Assembly (NCBI GenBank): GCA_050953005.1
Contig: JBMNLV010000010.1
Location: 1-64,000 of the forward strand
Length of the DNA: 64,000 nucleotides
Reading direction: 5' to 3'
Origin: UBA6115 sp050953005
GTDB taxonomy: Bacteria > Bacillota > Clostridia > Christensenellales > Aristaeellaceae
Shown here piece by piece: positions 19,716-27,972 of the stretch; positions within the stretch are counted from its first letter, which is position 1; every line of letters starts with the position of its first letter. A model generated the notes under the pieces. It had not been told where the DNA came from, made no database searches, and saw nothing but the letters and a program-made list of their open reading frames with translations. The translations under genes were made by a program, and so were the position numbers.

Positions 19716-19774
19716 CACAAATTCGTTACAAAGCCTTAATAAAATGAAGATTGATTTGATCAAACACAAGTGTG

Positions 19775-20071
19775 TCAGACCGCAGCGGCCTCCTCAATCG
19801 GATAGATACTGACCTTTTTGCGCTGTTTGCCATAGTGCTCAAAACGCACGGTGCCATCCTTGAGGGCAAACAGCGTATCATCCTTGCCACGACCAACATT
19901 CATGCCGGGGTGGATTTTTGTTCCGCGCTGGCGTACCAGTATGTTGCCTGCCAGTACGAACTGGCCATCAGCGCGCTTTGGTCCCAGACGCTTGCTCTCG
20001 CTGTCGCGGCCATTGCGGGTAGAGCCCATGCCCTTTTTGTGGGCGAACATTTGCAAATTCAGTTTCAACAT
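19775..20071 (-). CDS. rpmA: Ribosomal protein L27 with Prp-cleaved N-terminal extension
   Basis: 98-residue large-subunit protein whose N-terminus reaches the peptidyl transferase centre. It begins MLKLNLQMFAHKKG, the Firmicutes form in which the first nine residues (through MF) are removed by the protease Prp to expose AHKKG. The remainder (GSTRNGRDSESKRLG, VLAGNILVRQRGTKIHPG) is canonical. Prp is encoded just upstream, so substrate and protease are in one operon. A terminator follows. Confidence 0.97.
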   Translation of the reverse strand: MLKLNLQMFAHKKGMGSTRNGRDSESKRLGPKRADGQFVLAGNILVRQRGTKIHPGMNVGRGKDDTLFALKDGTVRFEHYGKQRKKVSIYPIEEAAAV

Positions 20072-20090
20072 GTTGGATTCCTCCGTTTAC

Positions 20091-20408
20091 TTAAATCGTT
20101 TCATCCAGAAAAGTTACATGACCAGGATAGGTCTGAGCCAGATCCATGGCGCCCTGTGAAAAAGTTTTCAGAATAGTTATCGCCCTGTCATTGGGCAAAC
20201 CGGATAAAACCGCCTTCAGATAACCTTCCGCCAAGGTAAGACCGGGTTTTGTATCCGCAACGGTTTCCAGCGCGTTGACGCAGGTAGTAGCCAAAAAAGA
20301 AATCGCTGCGCAGACCAAATCGTTTCCTTCGTTTCCTGCCCCGGTATGACCGGATACTTCAAATCCCTGGCAGGTTCCCTGCCTGCCCAGCAGGCGGATA
20401 TACGTCAT
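20091..20408 (-). CDS. prp: Ribosomal-processing cysteine protease Prp
   Basis: Cysteine protease of 105 residues that removes the L27 N-terminal extension. The catalytic pair appears in SGHTGAGNEGNDLVCAAIS (His near residue 20, Cys near 32). ATG 20408 begins immediately after the rplU stop, giving MTYIRLLGRQG; any longer reading would run into rplU. The order rplU-prp-rpmA is the conserved Firmicutes arrangement. Confidence 0.93.
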   Translation of the reverse strand: MTYIRLLGRQGTCQGFEVSGHTGAGNEGNDLVCAAISFLATTCVNALETVADTKPGLTLAEGYLKAVLSGLPNDRAITILKTFSQGAMDLAQTYPGHVTFLDETI

Positions 20409-20409
20409 G

Positions 20410-20715
20410 TTAGCTGTTGATGGCGGTAATTTCCACCTGAGTAAAGGGCTGACGATGCCCCTGCTTGCGGCGATAATTCTTTTTCGCCTTAAACTTGTAG
20501 ACAATAATTTTCTGTCCGCGGCCATGACGGATCACCTTACCGGTTACACTGGCACCTTCAACCTTAGGGCTGCCGGTTCGGATCTCGTCACCAGAAATCA
20601 TTAAAACAGGAAAGGTTACTTCGCTGTCGGGAGAAACATCCAGCTTCTCAATGTAGATGGTGTCACCTTCGGACACACGATACTGTTTGCCGCCTGTCGC
20701 AATGATTGCGTACAT
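20410..20715 (-). CDS. rplU: Ribosomal protein L21
   Basis: 101-residue 23S rRNA-binding protein: MYAIIATGGKQYRV at the N-terminus, and GRGQKIIVYKFKAKKNYRRKQGHRQP near the C-terminus, are typical. ATG 20715 has a GGAGGT site upstream. The open frame continues for hundreds of codons upstream, but that stretch contains the leader and promoter and is not coding. First gene of the rplU-prp-rpmA operon. Confidence 0.97.
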   Translation of the reverse strand: MYAIIATGGKQYRVSEGDTIYIEKLDVSPDSEVTFPVLMISGDEIRTGSPKVEGASVTGKVIRHGRGQKIIVYKFKAKKNYRRKQGHRQPFTQVEITAINS

Positions 20716-20813
20716 AATGCAGCACCTCCAATTGTTTACTCGCCGGGCTTCTGGGCGCGATAAACCCTGAGGCAGCATGATCCATGCGTTTAGAAGCCTC
20801 TCCCGAGCGGCTA
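20716..20813 (-). promoter_or_regulatory. Structured 5' leader of rplU (possible L21 leader)
   Basis: The ~98-nt untranslated region contains GGCTTCT (20792-20798) that can pair with AGAAGCC (20746-20752) and an inner hairpin GCATG-GAT-CATGC. Firmicutes often carry an autoregulatory L21 leader here. I cannot score it against that RNA family, so membership is inference. Confidence 0.4.
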
Positions 20814-20819
20814 AATCAG

Positions 20820-20849
20820 AATATACCATACCATGCGAAGAATGGTCAA
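20820..20849 (-). promoter_or_regulatory. Promoter of rplU operon
   Basis: Minus strand: -35 TTGACC (20844-20849), 18-bp spacer, -10 TATATT (20820-20825). Confidence 0.6.
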
Positions 20850-20853
20850 GGGC

Positions 20854-20898
20854 TGAGACTTTTTGTTTTGAGACTTTTTGTTTTGAGACTTTTTGCGG
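20854..20898. repeat. 15-bp tandem repeat, three copies
   Basis: The unit TGAGACTTTTTGTTT occurs at 20854 and 20869 exactly and at 20884 with three changed final bases, between the divergent rplU and nagA promoters. The third copy runs directly into a solo IS end (TGCGGAAACTCA, 20894-20905). Confidence 0.8.
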
Positions 20899-20905
20899 AA
20901 ACTCA
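20894..20905 (-). mobile_element. 12-bp solo IS-end motif
   Basis: Reverse complement reads TGAGTTTCCGCA, identical to the left terminal motif of the IS4-type remnant at 23613. Only 12 bases match, so this could be chance; it is listed because of three other copies nearby. Confidence 0.35.
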
Positions 20906-20918
20906 AAAAATTGGCCTG

Positions 20919-20946
20919 TTGATACTCTCCGGGTTTGTTGTATACT
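20919..20946 (+). promoter_or_regulatory. Promoter of nagA
   Basis: -35 TTGATA (20919-20924), 16-bp spacer, -10 TATACT (20941-20946), 40 bp before ATG. Confidence 0.65.
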
Positions 20947-20985
20947 AAACTTATACATTGCATCAAAATGATAAAAGGAGAAGAA

Positions 20986-22134
20986 ATGAAAGCGATAGTC
21001 AATGGCACTTTTTTGATGGATGGTGTGGAAATCAGCCGGGGGGCATTGCTGTTTGATCAAACCATCGCCGGTCATCTCCCTGTCAAAGACATCCCTGAAG
21101 GCTGTGAAATCATCGATGCGTGCGGTTTCTATGTGTCGCCGGGTTTGATTGACCTGCATATTCATGGCTACCATGGTGAGGACGCTTCCGACGGATCCCT
21201 TGAGGGGATGAAGGTCATCGCCAGAGGATTGTTGGAAAATGGTGTGACTGCCTTTTTGCCCACTACCATGACTGTAAGCTGGGAAGAAATAGAGACCGCC
21301 TTTGATGTTATCCGGACCCTGCGCGTGCTGAGCCAAGAGACCGGTTTTGACGGGGCGCAGATCCTTGGTGTTCACGCGGAAGGCCCTTTTATCAACCCCC
21401 GGCGAAAAGGAGCCCAGGCTGAGGAAGCCATTCTGCCTCCGGATGCCAGGCGCATACTCGAGCACAAGGATATCGTATCCATCCTGACCATGGCTCCTGA
21501 AATGCCTGGAGGGCTTGAGATGATCAGCCAAGTCACAAGCCAGTCGGATATTGTGGTCTCCATTGGCCACACGGAAGCGGATTTTCGTCTTGCCAATCAG
21601 GCGATTGATGCGGGCGCAAGTCACATCACACATTTGTTCAACGCGATGAGCGGCTTGAACCATCGCAGCCCGGGCGTGGTAGGCGCCGCGCTGTCGCGCG
21701 GTGTATCGACTGAGCTGATTGCCGACACCTTTCATGTAGATGCCGGTCTTTTTGCGTTGCTGCAAAGTATCAAACAGGACAAATTAATTTTGGTGACCGA
21801 CTGCACCCGCGCCGGTGGTTTGCGTGATGGTGAATACACCCTGGGCGGTCAGCCGATTTTTGTCAAAGGTATAGAGTGCCGCCTGGCGGATGGCACGATT
21901 GCCGGCAGCGTACTTAAGCTGAATCATGCTGTGCGCAATCTGCGCGACAAGGCAGGGCTGACCACTGCGCAGGCTGTCGCACATGCCAGTCAATACCCTG
22001 CCAGCGTCATTGGGATGGGGGAGACCAAAGGCAGCCTGCGCGCAGGCATGGACGCGGATATCGTGTTGTTTGACGAGCAATTGAACGCACAGGCAGTATA
22101 CATCCGCGGAAACAAAAAATACAAAAGGAGATAA
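20986..22134 (+). CDS. nagA: N-acetylglucosamine-6-phosphate deacetylase NagA
   Basis: Metal-dependent amidohydrolase that deacetylates GlcNAc-6-P in amino-sugar and cell-wall recycling. The 382 residues show the metal motif GLIDLHIHG near residue 57, HAEGPFINP near 133, GHTEA near 191, THLFNAM near 212, and VTDCTRAGG near 270 with the catalytic Asp. ATG 20986 has AAAGGAG five to six bases upstream. The ROK-type kinase gene follows 8 bp later, suggesting a GlcNAc utilisation unit. No nagB is present in the window. Confidence 0.93.
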   Translation: MKAIVNGTFLMDGVEISRGALLFDQTIAGHLPVKDIPEGCEIIDACGFYVSPGLIDLHIHGYHGEDASDGSLEGMKVIARGLLENGVTAFLPTTMTVSWEEIETAFDVIRTLRVLSQETGFDGAQILGVHAEGPFINPRRKGAQAEEAILPPDARRILEHKDIVSILTMAPEMPGGLEMISQVTSQSDIVVSIGHTEADFRLANQAIDAGASHITHLFNAMSGLNHRSPGVVGAALSRGVSTELIADTFHVDAGLFALLQSIKQDKLILVTDCTRAGGLRDGEYTLGGQPIFVKGIECRLADGTIAGSVLKLNHAVRNLRDKAGLTTAQAVAHASQYPASVIGMGETKGSLRAGMDADIVLFDEQLNAQAVYIRGNKKYKRR

Positions 22135-22141
22135 CTGCAAC

Positions 22142-23524
22142 ATGCAAAACATTCAATTACCGCTGGATCCGGGATTTTTACCGCTTTCCCTGGTGTTTGA
22201 GCAGTATCGCGAGAAGGTTCATGCCTGCGCTAATCCAGTGCGGTTTGCAGTGCGTATCCAGCGAGAAGAGAAGCTGTATTCTTCCTATTCCATGGATATT
22301 CTTCCTCCTGGCAGGGATGACGCGGGCACCCTGCGCTTGCTTGACCGCCTGGTCAAATCCTTGCTGTGGATACGGGGTGGCTATCGCATCATTACCTCGG
22401 GCTCAGTCATGGTGCATGAACAACTGCTTGCGGCTTACCGTGCAGGTGGCGCACGCGCGTTTGACGCGGATTTTATGAGTACAGTGTATGAACGGCCTTT
22501 TGAGGTCTGTTATGAATCGGACACTGACTGCCTAACTGCCTCAATCGAAAACGCAAGCAGCATTGGAAAACACCTGAATGGCTGCCGGATTGGCTTTGAT
22601 GCCGGCGGCAGCGACCGCAAGGTCAGCGCGGTGATGGATGGGAAGCCCCTCTTTTCCGAGGAGGTGGTATGGCATCCTAAGGTAACAGCCGATCCGGACT
22701 ATCATTATCAGGGGATCCTCAGCGCTTTCCGGGCAGCGGCCGCGCATTTGCCCCGGGTGGACGGCATCGGCGTATCCAGCGCCGGGGTATACATTGATAA
22801 TAAAGCAATGGTAGCTTCACTGTTCCTCAAAGTGCCCAAGGAACTGTACCAGAGCAAGGTGAAGAATATTTACATCCGGGCTGCGAAGGAAATCGGAGAC
22901 GTTCCGCTGCTGGTGGCCAACGATGGTGATGTGACCGCGCTGGCTGGCGCGATGAGCCTTGGGGTCGGACAGGTGCTGGGCATTGCGATGGGCACCAGCC
23001 AGGCCGGTGGCTATGTGGATGAACAGATGCGCATCATGGGATGGCTCAACGAGCTTGCCTTTGTTCCGGTGGATATGAACGAGCATGCCATGGCTGATGA
23101 ATGGTCCGGTGATATAGGCTGTGGGGTAAAATATTTTTCTCAGGATGCGGTCATCAAGCTGGCGCCGGCAGCGGGCATTGACTTAAGCGCTGCGGATACA
23201 CCGGCCGAGAAGTTGAGGATCGTCCAGCGTGAAATGGAAGCAGACAATCCCAAGGCGGCAGAGATTTATAGAACTATTGGCGTTTACTTCGCCTATGCCA
23301 TTGCTTGGTATGCGCGCTTTTATAACATCAGCCTGGTGTTGGTCATGGGCAGGGTATCAAGCGGTAAGGGTGGCGGTATCCTCATCGAAGCAGCCAGGGA
23401 TACATTAAATCAGGCTTTTCCGGAGCTTGCAAAACAGATCACATTAAGCCTGCCAAATGAAAAGGCGCGCAGGATCGGGCAATCCGTTGCGGCGGCCAGC
23501 CTGCCGGAAATCCAAAACGCCTGA
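22142..23524 (+). CDS. ROK-family sugar kinase-like protein with N-terminal extension
   Basis: The 460 residues have an actin-like ATPase fold: phosphate-binding GCRIGFDAGGSDRKVSAV near residue 150, GIGVSSAGVY near 203, VANDGDVTALAGAMSLG near 258, and MGTSQAGGYVD near 283. The usual ROK kinase is about 300 residues, so the first ~145 residues are extra; I recognise no DNA-binding helix-turn-helix there. The typical ROK zinc-binding cysteine cluster is not obvious (only DIGCGVKYF). Placement after nagA suggests an amino-sugar kinase or sensor; the substrate is not determined by sequence. AAAAGGAG lies upstream. Confidence 0.75.
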   Translation: MQNIQLPLDPGFLPLSLVFEQYREKVHACANPVRFAVRIQREEKLYSSYSMDILPPGRDDAGTLRLLDRLVKSLLWIRGGYRIITSGSVMVHEQLLAAYRAGGARAFDADFMSTVYERPFEVCYESDTDCLTASIENASSIGKHLNGCRIGFDAGGSDRKVSAVMDGKPLFSEEVVWHPKVTADPDYHYQGILSAFRAAAAHLPRVDGIGVSSAGVYIDNKAMVASLFLKVPKELYQSKVKNIYIRAAKEIGDVPLLVANDGDVTALAGAMSLGVGQVLGIAMGTSQAGGYVDEQMRIMGWLNELAFVPVDMNEHAMADEWSGDIGCGVKYFSQDAVIKLAPAAGIDLSAADTPAEKLRIVQREMEADNPKAAEIYRTIGVYFAYAIAWYARFYNISLVLVMGRVSSGKGGGILIEAARDTLNQAFPELAKQITLSLPNEKARRIGQSVAAASLPEIQNA

Positions 23525-23552
23525 GGTGGTTTAGATCAGGAAAACCATCTCA
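23522..23552 (+). terminator. Hairpin at the end of the nagA-ROK operon
   Basis: 11-bp stem (TGAGGTGGTTT / AAACCATCTCA, one G-U) that includes the stop codon. No T tract follows directly, so termination is uncertain. Confidence 0.4.
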
Positions 23553-23612
23553 GACGTACATTTTCGTGCCGGAAACAGTTAAAAGATGGTTAAATGATGT
23601 GTCAACAAAGCC

Positions 23613-24323
23613 TGAGTTTCCGCATTTTTACAGAGAAAAGATGCAGAAGAAAGTAAAGATAAGGCGATTTTGTCAGGAAATAGGGGAACACACACCTGGC
23701 AGCCTTGGTTTGTATCAAAGCAGGATCAGCAAGCAAGCTTTGACTGCTCCTGTTCAATTTTTACTATGTTAACTCAGCAAAGGAAAGGACAATTGCCGGT
23801 ACTTTGGCCTGCCAATATGGAACCATTTACGGATACCTGTGTTTGCCCTTCCCAGAATACGGATGACCCCCAAACCGATCCTGTTCAGCAGGAAAGCGAT
23901 ATCATGCTCGTTCCGTTGTCCGTTCGCTTCCCGCATGACCGCGGACCTGAGCTTGGAGGATCTTCGTTTCTCCGCCTGCGCGCACAGAAACCCGGTCGCC
24001 ATGCTGAGAAAGCGGTTCAGGTTGTTCATCGCCTTTAATGTGCGGACACGGAGATTTTCAAAACCCAGGCGCTGCTTCTTGAAACGAAAGTATTCCTCAA
24101 TTCGCCAGCGCATGAAATACATCCGAACCACCCGCAGCGCGTCTGCCTTGCTGTTCACCGCGCGATTGGTTAAAAGCATCATCGGAGTGGCGGATAAACC
24201 ATATACCAGAACGAGTTTTAGCCACCTTTTACTTTCTGTTGCCCGCGCGTTCACACAGGTCACCCAGCGCTCTGTGTCCTTTCCGTTGAAATGAACACCG
24301 CGCTTGAACTATGTGGAAACTCA
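23613..24323 (-). mobile_element. Internally deleted IS4-type insertion sequence
   Basis: A 711-bp remnant bounded by inverted ends: TGAGTTTCCGCA at 23613-23624 and its inverted form (TGTGGAAACTCA) at 24312-24323. Only the C-terminal part of a DDE transposase remains, reading from the right end. The right terminal repeat lies about 10 bp from the broken gene, so the 5' half of the gene was removed by internal deletion. No clear target duplication is seen. It lies just upstream of the tRNA-Pro promoter. Confidence 0.75.
23769..24303 (-). pseudogene. Transposase C-terminal fragment (IS4-type DDE)
   Basis: About 178 codons open to the element's right edge. The fragment contains the typical IS4-group segment MRWRIEEYFRFKKQRLGFE with the catalytic glutamate (Y-x2-R-E-like motif), followed by NLRVRTLKAMNNL. 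The N-terminal half with the first two catalytic aspartates is missing and there is no credible start codon with a ribosome binding site, so it cannot make an active transposase. Confidence 0.8.
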
Positions 24324-24337
24324 AGACTAATTTACTA

Positions 24338-24366
24338 TTGACAAGCACCACCTGCTTTGATAGTAT
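24338..24366 (+). promoter_or_regulatory. Promoter of tRNA-Pro
   Basis: Near-consensus: TTGACA (24338-24343), 17-bp spacer, TAGTAT (24361-24366), start expected about 15 bp before the tRNA. Confidence 0.8.
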
Positions 24367-24387
24367 TTCGCCTGTGCGATAATGTGC

Positions 24388-24464
24388 CTGGGTGTAGCGC
24401 AGCTTGGTAGCGTGCTTGAATGGGGTTCAAGAGGCCGGAGGTTCAAATCCTCTCACCCAGACCA
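24388..24464 (+). tRNA. tRNA-Pro (anticodon GGG)
   Basis: 77 nt cloverleaf. Acceptor stem CTGGGTG pairs with CACCCAG, followed by A and an encoded CCA. D arm GCGC...GCG with AGCTTGGT loop. Anticodon stem CTTGA/TCAAG encloses loop ATGGGGT, giving GGG at positions 34-36. T arm GGAGG/CCTCT region with TTCAAAT. GGG reads CCC and CCU proline codons. Confidence 0.95.
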
Positions 24465-24483
24465 TCAAAAGGAAGCAAGCAGA

Positions 24484-24537
24484 AAACCCCTTGGTTGAAC
24501 GGCAAAACTCACTTTGCTAAGAGAGACCGAGGGGTTT
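24484..24537. terminator. Terminator between tRNA-Pro and the convergent lipoprotein gene
   Basis: AAACCCCTTGGT pairs with ACCGAGGGGTTT (one G-U) across a 30-base loop that itself contains a small GCAAA..TTTGC hairpin. T-rich sequence follows on the plus strand and A-rich precedes, so it could serve both directions. Confidence 0.6.
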
Positions 24538-24607
24538 CTGTTTAAGCTCACAAAAGCATTACATATACGCCTTTGCAAATATTATACTTGTCAGCGGATA
24601 GCATTGA

Positions 24608-25399
24608 TTACAAAGCTTTCAGGGTGCTGCGGATACGTTTGAACACATTATCCGAATAGTCAGTATTGTATTCGCCCGGGCCTGAATACTGAATGGTCAG
24701 CACGCGGTTGTTGTCCAGCAGCGCCATGTGAACACGGCCGCGAACAATGGTTCCGTCATACATTACACCACGGAAGGTGACATATGCACCGGGCTTGCCC
24801 AGCAAGGTGCGCTCGGCAATGTTGGAGACCCGCCATTCCTGATAGTTGACCTTGCCCAAATCGTATGCGAAATTGCGCAGGTCGGTGCGCAGGTTGGAAA
24901 TAGTGTAACCAGCGGTCATCGCGCTGCGGGAAAAAGCGAAAACAACGGAATAGTTGTCTTTTTGCTGTTCAATAGGCTCTGTAAGCACATAGACATCAGG
25001 CTGAGAGTCATCTACTATGTAGCCCGCGACGCATTCAAATGAAATACCCAGTTTTGAGGCAGTATAAGTTGCAAAATTGAAAGTTAGCTCCGGCCGCTTG
25101 GTGGGAGAGGGCATATCTACCGGATTGAGGGGAATGGGTGTGGCGCCCGCACGCACAGCAACGCCGGATTCATCAAATTGCGCGTCTGGAAGGGGGATAA
25201 AATCGCCTTCCTCAATGGATGGGTTATAACCCGGGGGAAGGCCTTCCGCTATGGATTCCAGCGGCTGCTCCAAGGGGGACTGCTGCAATTGACCAAGAGG
25301 TTGCATATCGTTCTCCGGGGAGGGAGACTCCTGTTGCCGGCAACTGGACAATAACAACACGCTCAGTGCCAGCAAGAGAACCAGCATCCATTTTTTCAT
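24608..25399 (-). CDS. Lipoprotein of unknown function
   Basis: 263 residues. The N-terminus MKKWMLVLLLALSVLLLSSC is a lipoprotein signal with the lipidated cysteine at 20. A Pro/Gln-rich linker (about 21-100) precedes a folded domain (about 105-263; TFNFATYTASKLGISFECVAGY...NVFKRIRSTLKAL), the length and ending of which resemble small surface domains of unknown function. I do not recognise the family. GGAGG precedes the ATG, and it has its own promoter. It lies downstream of yhaM. Confidence 0.85.
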   Translation of the reverse strand: MKKWMLVLLLALSVLLLSSCRQQESPSPENDMQPLGQLQQSPLEQPLESIAEGLPPGYNPSIEEGDFIPLPDAQFDESGVAVRAGATPIPLNPVDMPSPTKRPELTFNFATYTASKLGISFECVAGYIVDDSQPDVYVLTEPIEQQKDNYSVVFAFSRSAMTAGYTISNLRTDLRNFAYDLGKVNYQEWRVSNIAERTLLGKPGAYVTFRGVMYDGTIVRGRVHMALLDNNRVLTIQYSGPGEYNTDYSDNVFKRIRSTLKAL

Positions 25400-25444
25400 A
25401 CCTAACCTCCGAATTCAGGTTACTTTTGGAAGGTTCGTAAAAGT

Positions 25445-25473
25445 ATTGTAACAATTTTAGCCGGTTGCGTCAA
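25445..25473 (-). promoter_or_regulatory. Promoter of the lipoprotein gene
   Basis: Minus strand: TTGACG (25468-25473), 17-bp spacer, TACAAT (25445-25450). Confidence 0.65.
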
Positions 25474-25484
25474 GCATTGTGTTA

Positions 25485-25515
25485 CCTATAATAAACGGTC
25501 CCTATAATAAACGGT
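25485..25515. repeat. 15-bp direct repeat, period 16
   Basis: CCTATAATAAACGGT is found at 25485-25499 and 25501-25515. The second copy contains the end of yhaM, so the last codons and stop of that gene are duplicated just downstream. Confidence 0.85.
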
Positions 25516-26581
25516 TATATGCGCGTTCGTCATCTTCATATCGACGATTGAAGCTTTGTTGCCGGGTCGGATCATCATCAGATTTATCTCCGGCAACAGG
25601 CGGTGCGTCTGATTGAGTATTTATGTCTTCCTCATTAAGGTAGACTGGATGATAGACCCGGCGGTCTAAAGCAAAAATACGTTCAGAAAAGGCGCCTTGC
25701 CTGGTACGTGTTTGTGCTTCGCGCATCTCATTCAGCCTGGAATCCAGAACGTCCAGCCAGTTGAGCACCTCGGCTTCAGGGAACATGGGCGGACGCGGGC
25801 TGCCATACTCAGGGATACCATGGTGGCTAAGAATCATGTGTGCCAACAACAGGGGATATTCGTCATCTACACCATAGCCCATAGCTTTTGCGGCATCGCG
25901 CACATCTGCCACACCGGTTACGATATGCCCCAACAGCAAGCCTTCCTTGGTATATTCGCTCACAGCGCCCAATACATTGGCGTTCATTTCGTTGAGCTTA
26001 CCAAGGTCATGCACGATAACCCCCGCCATAACTAAATCCGTATCCAAATAAGGATAACAATCACAAATGGCTCTGGCGGCTTTTAACATATCTGTCAAGT
26101 GATGCAGCAACCCGCTGCGTTCGGCATGGTGCATACTCATTGCAGCAGGATAATACTGAATCTTGTCCGCTGCGCGGCGTACCAGTTCACTGGTAATGTC
26201 CTTAAGCACTTGATTCTGCATGTTCTCAATTGCCGCCAGCACCTCTGAAAACATCTCATCCGCCGGGCGGGGGGCGGCGGCTACCAGCTGGGACAGATCA
26301 ACTGCGTCGTTTGCTTCGCTTGGGCGCATGCGCTCTATGCGCAGTTGCAGCCTGCCGTTATACTCTGTCACCAGGGCGCGCACCTTGAGTACAGTACCGG
26401 CATCGGGAGCGGCTTCATCGCTGTTCCATACCTTGGCGTTGATTTCCATGGTGTTGTCTGCCAGGTTGATGTCCAGGTATGGATCTCCGTTCTTGTTGGT
26501 TCGCTTGCTTGCAGAGCGCACAATGAGAAAACCTTCAAAACGTTCGTCCTTGATCAGGCGGTCAAGCTTAGTTTGCGTCAT
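25502..26581 (-). CDS. yhaM: YhaM-type 3'-5' exoribonuclease (OB fold plus HD domain)
   Basis: Gram-positive exonuclease that trims mRNA and DNA 3' ends. The N-terminal OB fold (about 15-95: DRLIKDERFEGFLIVRSAS, YLDINLADNTMEINAKVW) is followed by a metal-binding HD domain with HHAERSGLLHHLTDM, VIVHDLGKLNE and ILSHHGIPEYGSP. The acidic/polar C-terminal tail after about 325 is probably disordered. Two adjacent ATGs (26584, 26581) follow an AGGAG; the second has the better spacing. The start overlaps the end of dnaC. Length ~359 is close to Bacillus YhaM plus tail. Confidence 0.88.
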   Translation of the reverse strand: MTQTKLDRLIKDERFEGFLIVRSASKRTNKNGDPYLDINLADNTMEINAKVWNSDEAAPDAGTVLKVRALVTEYNGRLQLRIERMRPSEANDAVDLSQLVAAAPRPADEMFSEVLAAIENMQNQVLKDITSELVRRAADKIQYYPAAMSMHHAERSGLLHHLTDMLKAARAICDCYPYLDTDLVMAGVIVHDLGKLNEMNANVLGAVSEYTKEGLLLGHIVTGVADVRDAAKAMGYGVDDEYPLLLAHMILSHHGIPEYGSPRPPMFPEAEVLNWLDVLDSRLNEMREAQTRTRQGAFSERIFALDRRVYHPVYLNEEDINTQSDAPPVAGDKSDDDPTRQQSFNRRYEDDERAYNRLL

Positions 26582-27938
26582 CATAATCTCCTGACTGTAT
26601 ATAGCGGTTTTCAAACAGGGTAAAATCTTCATTCCAGGTAAGCGTTATGGTAGCCAAGGGGCCATTGCGCTGCTTGGCGATGATGACCTCTGCCTCCGAT
26701 GGGTCCGCGTCTTCCTGACCATAGTAATGGGAACGATGCAGGAAAAGCACAACATCGGCATCCTGTTCAATTGAGCCCGAATCACGCAGGTCGCTGAGTA
26801 CAGGCCTGACTGAGCCGGTGCGTTTGACATTGGCACGGGAAAGCTGAGCACAAGCCATAACCGGTACCTTAAGCTCCAGCGCGATTCCCTTAAGCTTTCT
26901 GGAAATTTCACTGACCTCCAACTGACGGCTTTCTGAACGGCTGTCGGAGGACATCAATTGCATATAGTCAATGATAATTAAATCCAGGCCCTTTTCAGTC
27001 ATCAGCCGCCGGCAACGACTGCGCAACTGAGCCGGAGTAAGGGAAGCGCTGTCATCCATGTACATGCTGGTTTCGGACAGGGGTCCCAGAGCTTGGGACA
27101 GGCGCAGCCAGTCTTTGCTGCTTAAGGTGCCACTACGTACATTTTGCATGTTGACCCTAGCGTCTCCGCACAACATGCGCAGCGCCAACTGTTCCTTGGG
27201 CATTTCCAGGCTGAACACTGCGACGGACTTGCCAAATCGGGCTGCGTGGGCGGCGATGTTCATGACAAAACTGGTTTTTCCCATGCTGGGCCTGGCGCCC
27301 ACAATGATCAGCTCACCTCCGTGCAAGCCGGTGAGCAGGTTATCCAACATGGTAAAGCCGGTGGGAACGCCTGAAATTTTACCTTTGTTGCGTACCAGCT
27401 CCTCGATTTGAGCCAAGGTGCGCTTCATAACCTCCTTGATCGGAGTCAACTGATTGCTGCCTGTACGTTGCATAATGATATCGAAAATGGATTTTTCAGC
27501 AAACAGCAAGGTTTCCTGAAGATCCAGGCGTTGCTCAAAACATACACGGCTGATATCGCCCGCCGCGGAAATTAATCTGCGAAGGATAGACTTTTCCAGA
27601 ACGATATCTACATAATGTTTGGTAAAGGCGGCTGTGGGCACAGATTGCAGCAGGGACACCAGGTATTCGGCGCCACCGATGCCTTCCAGGGAACCTACCC
27701 GTGACAGCTCGGTATCCATCGTGATCAGATCCACCGAGCGCGCCTGGCTGAACAGCTGCGCCATTGCCCGATAAAGCACCTGATGCTGTGGGTAATAAAA
27801 GTCCTCAGCACTCAGGATCTCCATGATCATCAGCAAAGATCCCGCATCCTGCATGGCAGCGCCCAACACAGCCCGTTCAGCTTCCAGGCTTTGGGGCAGT
27901 ATGCGCACCGGGTCGCCGGCGGGGTGGTGGATACTCAT
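26568..27938 (-). CDS. dnaC: Replicative DNA helicase (DnaB; DnaC in Bacillus naming)
   Basis: Hexameric replication fork helicase of 456 residues. N-terminal primase-interacting domain (PQSLEAERAVLGAAM), then RecA-like motor with Walker A GARPSMGKTSFVMN near residue 210, Walker B LIIIDYMQLM near 315, and the H4 motif LSDLRDSGSIEQDADVV near 375. It sits after rplI in the order yybS-rplI-dnaC typical of Firmicutes, though gdpP, normally between yybS and rplI, is not there. The ribosome binding site is weak (GAAGAAG). Confidence 0.97.
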   Translation of the reverse strand: MSIHHPAGDPVRILPQSLEAERAVLGAAMQDAGSLLMIMEILSAEDFYYPQHQVLYRAMAQLFSQARSVDLITMDTELSRVGSLEGIGGAEYLVSLLQSVPTAAFTKHYVDIVLEKSILRRLISAAGDISRVCFEQRLDLQETLLFAEKSIFDIIMQRTGSNQLTPIKEVMKRTLAQIEELVRNKGKISGVPTGFTMLDNLLTGLHGGELIIVGARPSMGKTSFVMNIAAHAARFGKSVAVFSLEMPKEQLALRMLCGDARVNMQNVRSGTLSSKDWLRLSQALGPLSETSMYMDDSASLTPAQLRSRCRRLMTEKGLDLIIIDYMQLMSSDSRSESRQLEVSEISRKLKGIALELKVPVMACAQLSRANVKRTGSVRPVLSDLRDSGSIEQDADVVLFLHRSHYYGQEDADPSEAEVIIAKQRNGPLATITLTWNEDFTLFENRYIQSGDYDDAN

Positions 27939-27972
27939 CGCTTCTTCGTATCTATATGATCAATTGTTGTTG

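Noticed and set aside
20854..20898. CRISPR-like repeat
   Set aside because: The units are directly adjacent, 15 bp long, without spacers, and there are no cas genes.
20410..21765. A 451-codon minus-strand open frame ending in rplU
   Set aside because: Only the last 101 codons are L21. The upstream part crosses the leader, the promoter, the tandem repeat (giving a KVSKQ repeat) and antisense of nagA.
23525..24387. Insertion of the IS4-type remnant into the tRNA-Pro gene
   Set aside because: The tRNA and its promoter (24338-24366) are complete and lie outside the right end of the element.
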